A stretch of DNA of 64,000 nucleotides from Amphritea atlantica (GTDB lineage Bacteria > Pseudomonadota > Gammaproteobacteria > Pseudomonadales > Balneatricaceae). This document shows positions 26,637-35,350 of the stretch, piece after piece. The notes beneath the pieces are model-generated. The model was not told the origin of the DNA and did not search any database. It saw nothing but the letters and a program-made list of their open reading frames with translations. Within the stretch, counting starts at the first letter, position 1, and the number at the start of each line of letters is the position of its first letter. The translations under genes were made by a program, and so were the position numbers. The stretch covers positions 124,001 to 188,000 of the forward strand of contig NZ_FOGB01000001.1 in the NCBI RefSeq assembly GCF_900111095.1, in the 5' to 3' direction.

Positions 26637-27593
26637 ATGAGCGAACAGCTGATTGATGTTGTTATTAGTAAGCGTGAGGACCAGGCGGACGCCGTAGCGG
26701 TCTTTGAACTGATGGCAAAAGATGGCAATAACCTGCCTGCCTTTGATGCCGGGTCCCACATCGATGTGCATGTGACACCTGATATTGTGCGTCAGTACTC
26801 CCTCAGTAATGACCCTGATAACAGTGCTGTCTATCGCCTGGGGATTTTGAATGATCCTGCGTCACGGGGCGGCTCGGTTGCGATCCATAAAAACTTTCAC
26901 ACTGGGGCTGAGATTCAGATCAGCGCCCCCCGTAACCATTTCCCTCTGGACCTGTCTGCAGAGCGCACCATTCTGGTGGGTGGTGGGATTGGTATCACGC
27001 CGATGCTGACCATGGCCTATACACTGCGGGCGGCGGGTAAAGCGTTTGAACTGCATTACTGTTGCCGAACCCGCAGCAGTGCTGGTTTTCTCGATGAACT
27101 GGCCGCCGAGTTTGGTGATTGTGTAAAGCTGCACTTTGATGATGAGGGCGACGGGCAGCGTTTTGATCCTCAGGGGGCTTTCGCGCCGGTGACAGCGGAT
27201 ACTCATATCTATGTCTGTGGCCCTTCAGGCTTTATGGATTGGGTGATCTCGACTGCTGAAAACGCCGGATTCGACAAACATAATGTCCATTTTGAATATT
27301 TCAATGCGGATATCGACTCCTCCGGCAAAGCCTTCGAGGTGGTTGCTGAGCAGAGTGGTGTTTCGGTAATGGTGGGTGAAAATCAGACCATTGTTGAAGC
27401 ATTGGAAGCTGCGGGCATTAAGGTAGATGTTTCCTGCGAACAGGGGGTCTGTGGCACCTGTCTTTGCGATGTGCTGGAGGGGACGCCCGATCATAAAGAT
27501 AAGTTTCTCAACGAAGAGGAGAGGGAGGATAACGACCAGATTATCCTGTGTTGCTCGCGGGCGAAAAGTAGCAAGCTGGTTCTGGATATCTGA
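26637..27593 (+). CDS. iacF: Oxygenase reductase, FMN/NADH/2Fe-2S (IacF)
   Basis: A 318-residue reductase of the phthalate-dioxygenase-reductase/VanB type: flavin domain with RQYSLSNDP, NAD domain with VGGGIGITPMLTMAY and CGPSGFMD, and a C-terminal plant-type 2Fe-2S domain with Cys267, Cys272, Cys275 and a last Cys in IILCCSRA. It passes electrons from NADH to the IacC/D oxygenase. True start is ATG 26637 (GGGTGAG upstream); the frame's upstream extension runs through the hairpin and is not coding. Last gene of the iacH-F run. Confidence 0.88.
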   Translation: MSEQLIDVVISKREDQADAVAVFELMAKDGNNLPAFDAGSHIDVHVTPDIVRQYSLSNDPDNSAVYRLGILNDPASRGGSVAIHKNFHTGAEIQISAPRNHFPLDLSAERTILVGGGIGITPMLTMAYTLRAAGKAFELHYCCRTRSSAGFLDELAAEFGDCVKLHFDDEGDGQRFDPQGAFAPVTADTHIYVCGPSGFMDWVISTAENAGFDKHNVHFEYFNADIDSSGKAFEVVAEQSGVSVMVGENQTIVEALEAAGIKVDVSCEQGVCGTCLCDVLEGTPDHKDKFLNEEEREDNDQIILCCSRAKSSKLVLDI

Positions 27594-27662
27594 TCCAGCA
27601 AGCGACGACCGATTCAGCGGCAAGACAGAGCTTTAATGATGCGTCATAAATAGGGATGAACT

Positions 27663-27698
27663 GTCTGAATATAGTTGAAATGTAAACTATATTCAGAC
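27663..27698. promoter_or_regulatory. Long inverted repeat between iacF and the TRAP genes
   Basis: GTCTGAATATAGTT (27663-27676) and AACTATATTCAGAC (27685-27698) are perfect 14-base arms around an 8-base loop. There is no T-run. It could be an operator for the dctPQM promoter (the inner AGTTGA...AACT resembles the iac palindrome half-site) or an RNA stem that protects the iac messenger. Located 108 bases before dctP. Confidence 0.55.
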
Positions 27699-27806
27699 GC
27701 TCTTCTCAGGGTGGTTTTCAACTTAAAACAGATGAAGCGGGCGATTTAAGAAGCACTATTACTTTCAATAAAACTATAAAAATGAGAGCGATCAGGAGAT
27801 TTTAAA

Positions 27807-28826
27807 ATGAAAAAGTTTCTCAAAACAGTTGCTGTAGGATTTGTACTAACCCTTAGTCATGGCATCGCCAGCGCGGATACCACGCTGACGCTGTCTTCGT
27901 GGTTACCCCCTTCTCACCCGGTTGTGTCACAGATGATTGTGCCCTGGACCAAACAGGTTGAAGAGGCCACCGAGGGGCGGGTGAAGATCAATATTCTGGC
28001 CAAGGGACTGGGACATCCAAAGGTTCACTATGATATTGCCCGAGATGGTCTGGCTGATATTACTTACAGTGTTCATGGTTATACCCCCGGCCGGTTTCTG
28101 CTGACTAAGGTGGTTGAGTTTCCCTTTAGTGGTAACAGTGCTGAAGCGCTGTCCGTAGCCTACTGGCGTGTACACCAGAAATACCTGGCCAAAGCCAATG
28201 AACATAAAGATACACAACTTCTGAGTGTCTTTACCCACGGTCCGGGCATGATCCACAACAGCAAGAAAACAGTTGCGTCGGTGGCAGATCTGGACGGTAT
28301 GAAACTGCGTGTTGGCGGCGGTGTGGTCAATGATGTGGCGACCTCTCTGGGGGCGGTGCCACTGTTGAAACCTGCATCTGCAAGTTATGAGTTGCTCTCC
28401 CATGGGGTTGCCGATGGCACACTGCTGCCGATGGAATCGGTTACCGCCTTCAAAATTAAAGATATTGTTACCCACACCACAATGGTGCCCGGTGGCCTTT
28501 ATAACATCAGCTTCTTTCTGGTGATGAATAAAGATCGCTTTCGCAGTCTGTCACAACAGGATCAGGATGCCATCATGAGTGTGTCCGGTGAAGCCTTTTC
28601 CCAGTTAGCAGGGCGCGTCTGGGATGCTGCGGATGCGGCTGCATTGAAAGAGATGAAGGACAACGGCAATGAGATCACCGTCGCTGATGATGCGTTTATC
28701 GCAGAGATAAAACAGCGCACCTCTAACCTTGAGTCTGACTGGATTAAAGAAGCCGGAAAGCGTGGTGTCGATGGAGCGGCCGCTTTGGCTGAGCTGCGTC
28801 AGATTACCGCAAGTTATAACAAGTAA
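27807..28826 (+). CDS. dctP: TRAP transporter substrate-binding protein, DctP family
   Basis: Periplasmic solute receptor, 339 residues, with a Sec signal peptide cleaved after about Ala23 (IASA-DTT). The DctP signature with the substrate carboxylate-binding Arg is in the DGMKLRVGGGVVND segment. TRAP systems import carboxylates using the sodium gradient, usual in marine bacteria. Its place between the iac genes and the ring-cleavage genes suggests IAA or a related aromatic acid as substrate, which is inference. Start ATG 27807 follows CAGGAG. Confidence 0.9.
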   Translation: MKKFLKTVAVGFVLTLSHGIASADTTLTLSSWLPPSHPVVSQMIVPWTKQVEEATEGRVKINILAKGLGHPKVHYDIARDGLADITYSVHGYTPGRFLLTKVVEFPFSGNSAEALSVAYWRVHQKYLAKANEHKDTQLLSVFTHGPGMIHNSKKTVASVADLDGMKLRVGGGVVNDVATSLGAVPLLKPASASYELLSHGVADGTLLPMESVTAFKIKDIVTHTTMVPGGLYNISFFLVMNKDRFRSLSQQDQDAIMSVSGEAFSQLAGRVWDAADAAALKEMKDNGNEITVADDAFIAEIKQRTSNLESDWIKEAGKRGVDGAAALAELRQITASYNK

Positions 28827-28838
28827 CCGAGTCCGCTT

Positions 28839-29393
28839 ATGAGCTTCTTGAAATCTTTGTTCAGGACTCAGGTATGGATCCGCCCGTTCGAGTTTCTTTT
28901 CGAACGGGTGCTTGCCTACACTGCTGCGCTGGCCATGTTTACCATGATGGTGGTAACGCTGGTGGATGTAGTCGGGCGGGATCTGTTCTCTGCGCCCCTG
29001 CCAGGTGGCTTTGAAGTGACAGAGCTGCTACTTGCATCACTCATATTTCTCGGTTTGCCAATGGTGACGGCGGAAGGGTCCCATGTCGATGTGGACATTA
29101 TGGACTCGACCATTCCGGCTTTTCTCAAACCCTTGCAGGATATTGCTATCTGCGTGGTTAACCTTATCGCATTTGCAGCCCTCTCCTGGATGATGTGGAA
29201 ACTGGCGATCCGCACCTACGAATATGAAGACACCACGGCCATTCTGCAGATCCCTTTTGCAGGGCTGGTGTTTCTGATGGCGGTTTGCTGTTCGTTGTCC
29301 ACCTGGGCACTGATGCTGATGCTGGTGTTTAAGCGAGGCAAAAAACTGTTCAGCCATGATCATGGTGATACTGCTGTTAAAGAGGTGAAGTAA
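28839..29393 (+). CDS. dctQ: TRAP transporter small membrane subunit, DctQ family
   Basis: A 184-residue inner membrane protein with four predicted membrane segments (about 25-45, 60-80, 95-120, 140-160). The pattern FTMMVVTLVDVVGRDLFSAPLPGGFEVTELLLA is typical of DctQ. It couples the receptor to the large permease. It starts 13 bases after dctP and ends 5 bases before dctM. Confidence 0.88.
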   Translation: MSFLKSLFRTQVWIRPFEFLFERVLAYTAALAMFTMMVVTLVDVVGRDLFSAPLPGGFEVTELLLASLIFLGLPMVTAEGSHVDVDIMDSTIPAFLKPLQDIAICVVNLIAFAALSWMMWKLAIRTYEYEDTTAILQIPFAGLVFLMAVCCSLSTWALMLMLVFKRGKKLFSHDHGDTAVKEVK

Positions 29394-29397
29394 TCCT

Positions 29398-30714
29398 ATG
29401 GAAATAAGTCTGATTGGTTTTGCCGCCTTGCTGTTCCTTATCTTCGCGCGTGTACCGCTGGGTTATGCGATGGGTATTGTCGGTGTCTGCGGTTTTGCCT
29501 ATGTGCAACAGGTGGAGTTTGGTAATCCACGGGGCTGGGATGCAGCGTTAAACATGATTTCTCAGGTGTCCTTTGAAACCGGTTTATCCTACAGCTTGTC
29601 GGTGGTTCCGCTGTTTATTCTGATGGGGAACTTTATTACTGAGGCGGGATTGTCCTCCCAGTTATATCGCGCCTCGAATGCGTTTCTGGGCCACTTTAAA
29701 GGGGGCCTGGCGCTGGCAACAGTGGTGTCCTGCGGTGCATTTTCGGCAGTCTGCGGCAGCTCTATGGCGACTGCAGCCACCATGTCCAGAGTCGCAATGC
29801 CCTCAATGCGAAAGTATAAATATTCCGATGGCCTGGCCAGCGGTTCAATCGCAGCCGGGGGGACGCTGGGCATTCTTATCCCACCCAGTGTGATTCTGGT
29901 GGTCTATGGCATGATCACTGAAACGGATATCGGTCTGTTGTTTATCGCCGGATTACTGCCAGGGCTGATCGGTATTATTTTCTACATGGCTGCTGTCAGT
30001 GTGACGGTATATCTCAAGCCGGAAGCTGGCCCTGCCGGGGAGCGCTCCAGCTGGGCTGAGCGTTTCATCGCTTTCAGAGATGTCTGGACGATCTGTCTGT
30101 TGTTTTTGGTTGTCATGGGCGGCATCTACAGCGGTATTTTTACGCCCACAGAAGCGGCGGGTATCGGCGCCTCCGGTGCTTTTTTTATCGCTCTGTTTCG
30201 TCGCTGCCTGACCTTTAAACGTCTGGTTGAAACGCTGGTCAGTACGGTACGTACCACCGCCATGTTGTTCTTTCTGGTGATCGGTGCGGTGTTGTTCTCC
30301 AATTTTATCAATCTGGCAGGGTTACCCGATTCGTTGCGCGATGCCGTTCTCGGAATGGGGCTGAGCCCGATCTGGGTGATTGTCGCCATTATCGGGATCT
30401 ATGTGCTGCTGGGATGTGTACTGGAAAGTATGTCGATGATTCTGCTGACGGTTCCGGTGTTTTATCCACTGGTGCAGGCGATGGGGTTTGACCTGATCTG
30501 GTTCGGCATCCTGGTGGTGGTAGTAACAGAGATCAGCCTGATCACGCCGCCGGTCGGGCTGAACGTCTTTGTCCTTAAGTCGGTGCTGCCTGATGTTAAG
30601 TTATCGACGATTTTCAAAGGCGTTACCCCTTTCTGGATCGCAGATATTGTGCGTTTGCTATTAATCGCAACGGTACCGGCAATCTCTCTGATTCTGCCGG
30701 GGATGGTGAGTTGA
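29398..30714 (+). CDS. dctM: TRAP transporter large permease, DctM family
   Basis: A 438-residue, roughly 12-segment membrane protein that forms the transport channel. The family motif GTLGILIPPSVILVVYG and the repeat-related ITPPVGLNVFVLK are present. Driven by the sodium gradient together with DctP/Q. Last of the three TRAP genes; a hairpin follows. Confidence 0.93.
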   Translation: MEISLIGFAALLFLIFARVPLGYAMGIVGVCGFAYVQQVEFGNPRGWDAALNMISQVSFETGLSYSLSVVPLFILMGNFITEAGLSSQLYRASNAFLGHFKGGLALATVVSCGAFSAVCGSSMATAATMSRVAMPSMRKYKYSDGLASGSIAAGGTLGILIPPSVILVVYGMITETDIGLLFIAGLLPGLIGIIFYMAAVSVTVYLKPEAGPAGERSSWAERFIAFRDVWTICLLFLVVMGGIYSGIFTPTEAAGIGASGAFFIALFRRCLTFKRLVETLVSTVRTTAMLFFLVIGAVLFSNFINLAGLPDSLRDAVLGMGLSPIWVIVAIIGIYVLLGCVLESMSMILLTVPVFYPLVQAMGFDLIWFGILVVVVTEISLITPPVGLNVFVLKSVLPDVKLSTIFKGVTPFWIADIVRLLLIATVPAISLILPGMVS

Positions 30715-30742
30715 AACTTCCGGGCTATGAGATCTGGGTTAT

Positions 30743-30768
30743 GAAAGCCGTTAGTTTGAGCGGCTTTC
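30743..30768 (+). terminator. Hairpin after dctM
   Basis: GAAAGCCG and CGGCTTTC form a perfect 8-bp stem around a 10-base loop. No T-run follows, so it is a weak terminator or a messenger-stabilising stem between dctM and the stress protein gene. Confidence 0.45.
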
Positions 30769-30808
30769 TGAACAGGAACCGACGTTAGAACAATAAAAAG
30801 GTTGAACC

Positions 30809-31300
30809 ATGATACCTGATATCAAAACAATTCTGTATGCATCTGATCTTGGGGATGGCTCTAAAAAGGCGTTTTACATGGCGGCTAAAGAGGCCTTTAA
30901 ACATAACGCTAATCTGATCTTTCTGAATGTGGTGGAGCCTGTCGGTACTTCAACGACAACCCTGCTGGAGGGATACCTTAATCCTCAGGTGATTGCTGGG
31001 ATGCGTTCTGAAGGTTTCGGCAATCTGAAGGCGTTGATGGAAAGTCGTATTTCAGAGTTTTGTCTGCAGGAGCTTTCAGGCCGTGAGCCGCTGCAGAATC
31101 ATCCGGTAGCCCGGATAGAGGAGGGGCCTGCGGCAGAAACCATTATTCAGGTTGCCGATGAGCTGGATGCTGATCTGATCGTGATGGGGACACGGACCCG
31201 GACTCACTCAGTGCTGGGGCGATTTTTTGTCGGCTCGACCGCCCAGTCGGTGATACAGCTGAGTAACCGGCCGGTGATGATTGTGCCGATTGAAAACTAA
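30809..31300 (+). CDS. Universal stress protein, UspA family
   Basis: A 163-residue single Usp domain (ILYASDLGDGSKKAFYMAAKEAF at the start). The ATP-binding motif is complete: GTRTRTHSVLGRFFVGSTAQSV with the G-x2-G-x9-G-S/T pattern, ending in RPVMIVPIEN. Usp genes are frequently attached to TRAP transporter genes (TeaD type), where the protein can modulate uptake; that fits its position directly after dctPQM. Start ATG 30809 follows AAAAAGG. Confidence 0.9.
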   Translation: MIPDIKTILYASDLGDGSKKAFYMAAKEAFKHNANLIFLNVVEPVGTSTTTLLEGYLNPQVIAGMRSEGFGNLKALMESRISEFCLQELSGREPLQNHPVARIEEGPAAETIIQVADELDADLIVMGTRTRTHSVLGRFFVGSTAQSVIQLSNRPVMIVPIEN

Positions 31301-31415
31301 TGCTGTCGGTACTGGCTGTCACCGATAGCCGGTTAAATCGATGTGAAAACAAAGCTGATAAAAAAATAGTTCATTAGAAATAGCTGACTAAAACAACAAT
31401 AAGAGGATTAACAAA

Positions 31416-32339
31416 ATGAAAAAGGGTGTAATGCGTCCCGGTCATGTGCAGCTCCGGGTGTTGGATATCGAAGAAGCGCTGGCTCATTATCGGGATCTGC
31501 TGGGGCTGATTGAGGTGGAGCGTGATGATCAGGGGCGTGCCTATCTGAAAGGCTGGACCGAAGTGGATAAGTTCTCCGTTGTCCTGCGTCAGGCCGATGA
31601 GCCGGGTATGGACTTTATGGGCTTTAAGGTGCTCAACAATACAGTGCTGGAGAAGCTTGAGAGCGACCTGACAGCGTACGGCTGTGCGGTGGAGCATATT
31701 GCAGCGGGTGAGCTGAGTGGCTGCGGTCGTCGCATCCGTTTTGAAGCACCGACCGGACACCGCTTTGAACTCTATGCGGAAAAAGAGCAGCCCGGTAAAT
31801 GGGGGGTATCCAATGTTAATCCGGAAGCCTGGCCGATGGATCTGAAAGGGATGAAAGCCACGCGCTTTGATCACTGCTTGTTGTATGGGCCGAATGTTGA
31901 AGATACTTATGCGCTGTTCCGCGATGTGCTGGGCTTTGATCTGGCCGAACAGGTGGTTGATCCGGAAGGTAATCGTGTTGCGGCGTTCCTGACAGCCAGT
32001 ATGAAAGCCCATGATGTGGCATTTATCGACTGCCCAGAGCCGGGTAAATTCCACCACGCCTCGTTCTACCTGGAAACCTGGGAGTCGGTGCTGCGTGCTG
32101 CGGATCTGATCTCCATGACCAACACGTCCATCGATATCGGCCCGACCCGCCACGGCCTGACCCATGGCCAGACGATCTACTTCTTCGATCCATCGGGTAA
32201 CCGTAACGAAGTGTTCTGCGGTGGCGATTATCACTACCCCGATCATGAGCCGGTGACCTGGAAAGCTGAGGATCTGGGTAAGGCGATTTTCTACCATGAC
32301 CGCGTGCTTAACGAGCGTTTCCTTAGCGTTCTTACTTAA
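31416..32339 (+). CDS. xylE: Catechol 2,3-dioxygenase (XylE/DmpB type)
   Basis: Extradiol ring-cleavage enzyme converting catechol to 2-hydroxymuconic semialdehyde. The 307-residue protein has the same length as XylE and matches it closely by eye along its length. The iron ligands fall at the XylE numbers: His153 (RFDH), His214 (KFHH) and Glu265 ([11 protein letters not shown]); the active-site His199, His246 and Tyr255 are also in place. IAA degradation yields catechol, so this provides meta cleavage in contrast to the ortho route reported for several iac organisms. No hydratase, decarboxylase or aldolase genes are in the window. Start ATG 31416 follows AAGAGG. Confidence 0.95.
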   Translation: MKKGVMRPGHVQLRVLDIEEALAHYRDLLGLIEVERDDQGRAYLKGWTEVDKFSVVLRQADEPGMDFMGFKVLNNTVLEKLESDLTAYGCAVEHIAAGELSGCGRRIRFEAPTGHRFELYAEKEQPGKWGVSNVNPEAWPMDLKGMKATRFDHCLLYGPNVEDTYALFRDVLGFDLAEQVVDPEGNRVAAFLTASMKAHDVAFIDCPEPGKFHHASFYLETWESVLRAADLISMTNTSIDIGPTRHGLTHGQTIYFFDPSGNRNEVFCGGDYHYPDHEPVTWKAEDLGKAIFYHDRVLNERFLSVLT

Positions 32340-32480
32340 GCGAGCGGTTCGGTTTTAGCATCGTCCCGGTGTGCATAGCCAGCGTTATTCATACCGGACA
32401 ACGGCGGTTTACTGTTTCGATCACAATAGGAAACAGAGCGTTTACAGACAATTTTATTAAGACTTGAAGAGGTGATTAAG

Positions 32481-32672
32481 ATGCCAATCGTCAATATTCA
32501 GATGATGGAAGGGCGTACGGATGAACAAAAAGCAGCGCTGATCCGCCAGGTGACTGATGCGGTAATGAGCGCTATCTCCTCACCGGAAGAGAGCATCAGA
32601 GTGTTGTTGCAGGAGATCCCTAAAAAACACTTTGGCATATCCGGTGTACCGGCCGATCAGTTGGGCAGGTAA
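32481..32672 (+). CDS. xylH: 4-oxalocrotonate tautomerase
   Basis: A 63-residue tautomerase that interconverts 2-hydroxymuconate and 2-oxo-3-hexenedioate in catechol meta cleavage. After removal of Met, the catalytic residues are exactly canonical: Pro1, Arg11, Arg39 and Phe50. The ATG at 32481 must be the start because the amino-terminal Pro is the catalytic base; the in-frame GTG at 32472 would abolish activity. GAAGAGG lies upstream. It acts in the 4-oxalocrotonate branch, which needs a hydroxymuconic semialdehyde dehydrogenase; the aldehyde dehydrogenase at 36998 is one candidate. Confidence 0.93.
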   Translation: MPIVNIQMMEGRTDEQKAALIRQVTDAVMSAISSPEESIRVLLQEIPKKHFGISGVPADQLGR

Positions 32673-32716
32673 GTCATCCGGGGGTGACAGTTCTATAAGA
32701 AGAAAAGGTGGTAAGT

Positions 32717-33646
32717 ATGAGTATGCAAAATTTTGATGCGCGTGATTTTCGCCGCGCGCTTTCGCAATTTCCGACCGGTGTTACGGTTATCACAACAAAT
32801 GATCAGCAGGGCCGCCCGGTTGGTGTGACCGCCAGCAGTTTCAACTCTGTCTCTGTTGAGCCACCTTTGATTTTGTGGAGTATTGATAAGGGCGCGCACA
32901 GTCTGGCGGCCTTTGAAAATTCGCAACACTTTGCGGTGAATGTGCTGAGCCGGGATCAGGTTGATCTGTCTAACCGGTTTGCCAGCCGTGGCGAAGATAA
33001 ATTTAAAGATGTTATCTATGGCAAAGGGGTGGGCGACAGTCCTCTGCTGAACGACTATTCAGCCCAGTTCGAATGTAAGACCTGGGCCGTGTACGAAGGG
33101 GGGGATCATCTGATTCTGGTGGGTGAGGTACTGGATTACCGCTATAACGACAGCAATCTGCCACTGGTCTTTGCCCGGGGGAGTTATTCCGTCTCCAGCC
33201 AGCATCCATCTACGGTTAAATACGATGCCGGGGACGAGTCCGGTGAGTTTATCTCAGACTATCTGCTGTATATGTTGCGTGAGTCCTATAATCGCTTCAG
33301 TTCAGATCTTTATCCGAAGTTGCAGGCGCACGGCGGTGTTAACCCGGAAGAGTGGCGCATACTGGCGATGCTTCGTGATCATGGTGCCATGAAAACCGAC
33401 GATCTGGCTCCGTTAGTGATGCAACCAGCCGTGGCGTTGCTACAGACTGCTGAGTGGATGCAGGACCGGGGACTGGTTGAGCTGGTCGACGGTTCCCTTC
33501 GTTTGTTGCCTGCGGGTACCTCGCTGGCCGATACACTGCTGGATCTGGCCAAACAGCACGAAGCCGAAGTCCTTAGCGCTCTGTCTGATGAACAGTCCAG
33601 ACAGTTGAAAAACGGCTTACGAGCGATTATGGAAGGCCGCCCTTAA
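32717..33646 (+). CDS. iacG: Flavin reductase fused to a MarR-like domain (IacG)
   Basis: A two-domain protein of 309 residues. Residues 1 to about 165 are an HpaC-type flavin reductase (FRRALSQFPTGVTVITT, GVTASSFNSVSVEPPLILWS, FAVNVLSRDQ). Residues about 170-309 look like a MarR winged-helix domain: EEWRILAML, an AVALLQTAEWMQDRGLVEL recognition-type helix, a wing, and a C-terminal dimerisation helix. The same architecture is known in C1, the reductase of Acinetobacter 4-hydroxyphenylacetate 3-hydroxylase, where the MarR-like domain senses substrate and stimulates flavin reduction. Here it probably supplies reduced flavin to IacA when IAA is present. Start ATG 32717 (AAGG upstream); an upstream GTG at 32708 is poorer. 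Confidence 0.87.
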   Translation: MSMQNFDARDFRRALSQFPTGVTVITTNDQQGRPVGVTASSFNSVSVEPPLILWSIDKGAHSLAAFENSQHFAVNVLSRDQVDLSNRFASRGEDKFKDVIYGKGVGDSPLLNDYSAQFECKTWAVYEGGDHLILVGEVLDYRYNDSNLPLVFARGSYSVSSQHPSTVKYDAGDESGEFISDYLLYMLRESYNRFSSDLYPKLQAHGGVNPEEWRILAMLRDHGAMKTDDLAPLVMQPAVALLQTAEWMQDRGLVELVDGSLRLLPAGTSLADTLLDLAKQHEAEVLSALSDEQSRQLKNGLRAIMEGRP

Positions 33647-33714
33647 ATACGTTTTTTTAACATCAACGGGCCTGAATCTATGTTGAAACCCTGTCTGCCG
33701 TTTGCGAGTACTCA

Positions 33715-34944
33715 ATGAAACAGCTAACACTGCACCATCCGTCTGGAGAGTTTGTTGCCCTGATGGCGCTGTTGATGTGCATGGTGGCGCTTTCGATCGA
33801 TGCGGTTTTGCCAGGTTTGGGGCCGATGGCGTCAGATCTGAATGTCAGCAACAGCAATGATATTCAGCTGGTGGTTGCGATTGTCTATGCCGGTATGGCT
33901 GTTGGACAGTTAATCTATGGCTTTCTGGCCGATGCGAAAGGGCGTAAAGTCGCTATATCTCTGGGAATTCTGATCTTTGTGCTCGGAAGCCTGGTGGCAC
34001 TGTTTTCAGATAACCTGGAGATGATGCTGCTTGGTCGTTTTATGCAGGGCCTCGGTGCTGCGGGGCCCAGAACCATTACCCTGGCGATTATCCGCGATCA
34101 GTATAAAGGCAATGAGATGGCCCGGGTGCTGTCGCTGGTGATGACAATCTTTATTATCTCGCCGGTGATAGCCCCGCTGATCGGTCAGGGTATACTCTGG
34201 TTGTTTGGCTGGCGACAGATCTTTATTTTTCTGCTCGGTTTAGCCAGCATCGCCTGGCTATGGTTCTGGTTACGGCAACCGGAGACGCTGGCTGTCGAAG
34301 ATCGGGTACCATTTTCAGTTAAAGAGACGCTGAGAAATCTGCGGCGGATGGTGAACGAGCATGCTGCGGTTTATTACGTGATTGCGCTGGGATTTATCTT
34401 TGGTGCCTTTATCGGTTTTCTCAACACCGTGCAGCCGGTGTTGCAAGGGATCTATAAGATGGGGGCGGCCTTTCCACTACTGTTCGCCACCCTGACCATT
34501 AGTTTTGCGGCGGCCTCATACCTGAATTCACGCTTAGTGATGCGCTTTGGCACCAAACGGCTAGCGCTGAGTGCCGCGGTGATGGTGGTGTTACTCTCGT
34601 CGGTTATGTATCTGATTACTTTTTTGTTGCAGGGAGTTCCGCCGCTCTGGGGGCTGATGATCTATCTCGGGGTGACACTGTTTTTTGTCGGCCTACAGTT
34701 TGGTAATCTGAATGCTATGGCAATGGAGCCATTTGGCCATATTGCAGGCACCGCATCGGCAGTGATTGGTAATGTCTCAACACTGTTGGCGGTGGTGTCA
34801 GGCACTCTGGTGGGGCAACTGTTTGATGCCACTGTGTTACCTTTAGTGGCTGGCTTTGGCGTATTGGCCAGTGGCGCTGCACTGTTTATTCACAGAGCGA
34901 ATGTCATCCACAGCCAGCGTCCGGTTAAAATAGTTAAGTCATAG
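33715..34944 (+). CDS. MFS transporter, Bcr/CflA family
   Basis: A 409-residue, 12-segment major facilitator. The loop 2-3 motif GFLADAKGRK and the segment 5 motif SPVIAPLIGQ are characteristic of Bcr/CflA-type drug or metabolite exporters. In this cluster it could export toxic indole or catechol intermediates, or move IAA; the sequence does not decide. It lies 68 bases after iacG and 9 bases before the globin gene. Confidence 0.88.
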   Translation: MKQLTLHHPSGEFVALMALLMCMVALSIDAVLPGLGPMASDLNVSNSNDIQLVVAIVYAGMAVGQLIYGFLADAKGRKVAISLGILIFVLGSLVALFSDNLEMMLLGRFMQGLGAAGPRTITLAIIRDQYKGNEMARVLSLVMTIFIISPVIAPLIGQGILWLFGWRQIFIFLLGLASIAWLWFWLRQPETLAVEDRVPFSVKETLRNLRRMVNEHAAVYYVIALGFIFGAFIGFLNTVQPVLQGIYKMGAAFPLLFATLTISFAAASYLNSRLVMRFGTKRLALSAAVMVVLLSSVMYLITFLLQGVPPLWGLMIYLGVTLFFVGLQFGNLNAMAMEPFGHIAGTASAVIGNVSTLLAVVSGTLVGQLFDATVLPLVAGFGVLASGAALFIHRANVIHSQRPVKIVKS

Positions 34945-34953
34945 GAAGGTTTT

Positions 34954-35331
34954 ATGTCGACTCCATACGAGCTACTCGGCGGTGAGGCCGGTGTCAGGGC
35001 GCTGGCGAACGAGTTTTATAAGGTGATGTCACAACGCGCTGAAGCCAGCACAATTCGCGCTATGCATGCAAAAGATACCTCGGAGGTTGCGGAAAAACTG
35101 TTTATGTTTTTATCCGGCTGGGTGGGCGGACCGGACCTCTATTTTCAAAAATATGGAACCGTCTGTCTGTCGAGTCAGCACGCCAGGTTTACGATCGGCA
35201 GTGACGAACGGGATCAGTGGTTGCGCTGCATGGATCAGGCTCTGGTCAATCTGAATGCTTCAGAAGAGCTGATTCAAATGCTGAAAGAGCCTGTATTCAA
35301 TCTGGCTGAGATGATGCGTAACGCTGAATAG
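34954..35331 (+). CDS. Truncated hemoglobin, group II
   Basis: A 125-residue 2-on-2 globin. YELLGGEAGVRALANEFY (helix A/B), LFMFLSGWVGGPDLYFQKYG (E-F), the proximal His in SSQHARFTIGSDERDQWLRCM and the invariant Trp in the same helix mark group II (TrHbO-like). It may supply or scavenge oxygen or nitric oxide for the oxygen-dependent steps encoded upstream. It is translationally close to the MFS gene (9-base gap; GGAAGG site), so it belongs to this operon. The usual HPxLR stretch before the proximal His reads TVCLSS here, a departure from the common form. Confidence 0.87.
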   Translation: MSTPYELLGGEAGVRALANEFYKVMSQRAEASTIRAMHAKDTSEVAEKLFMFLSGWVGGPDLYFQKYGTVCLSSQHARFTIGSDERDQWLRCMDQALVNLNASEELIQMLKEPVFNLAEMMRNAE

Positions 35332-35350
35332 CGGCTAGTCTTCTTAATCC

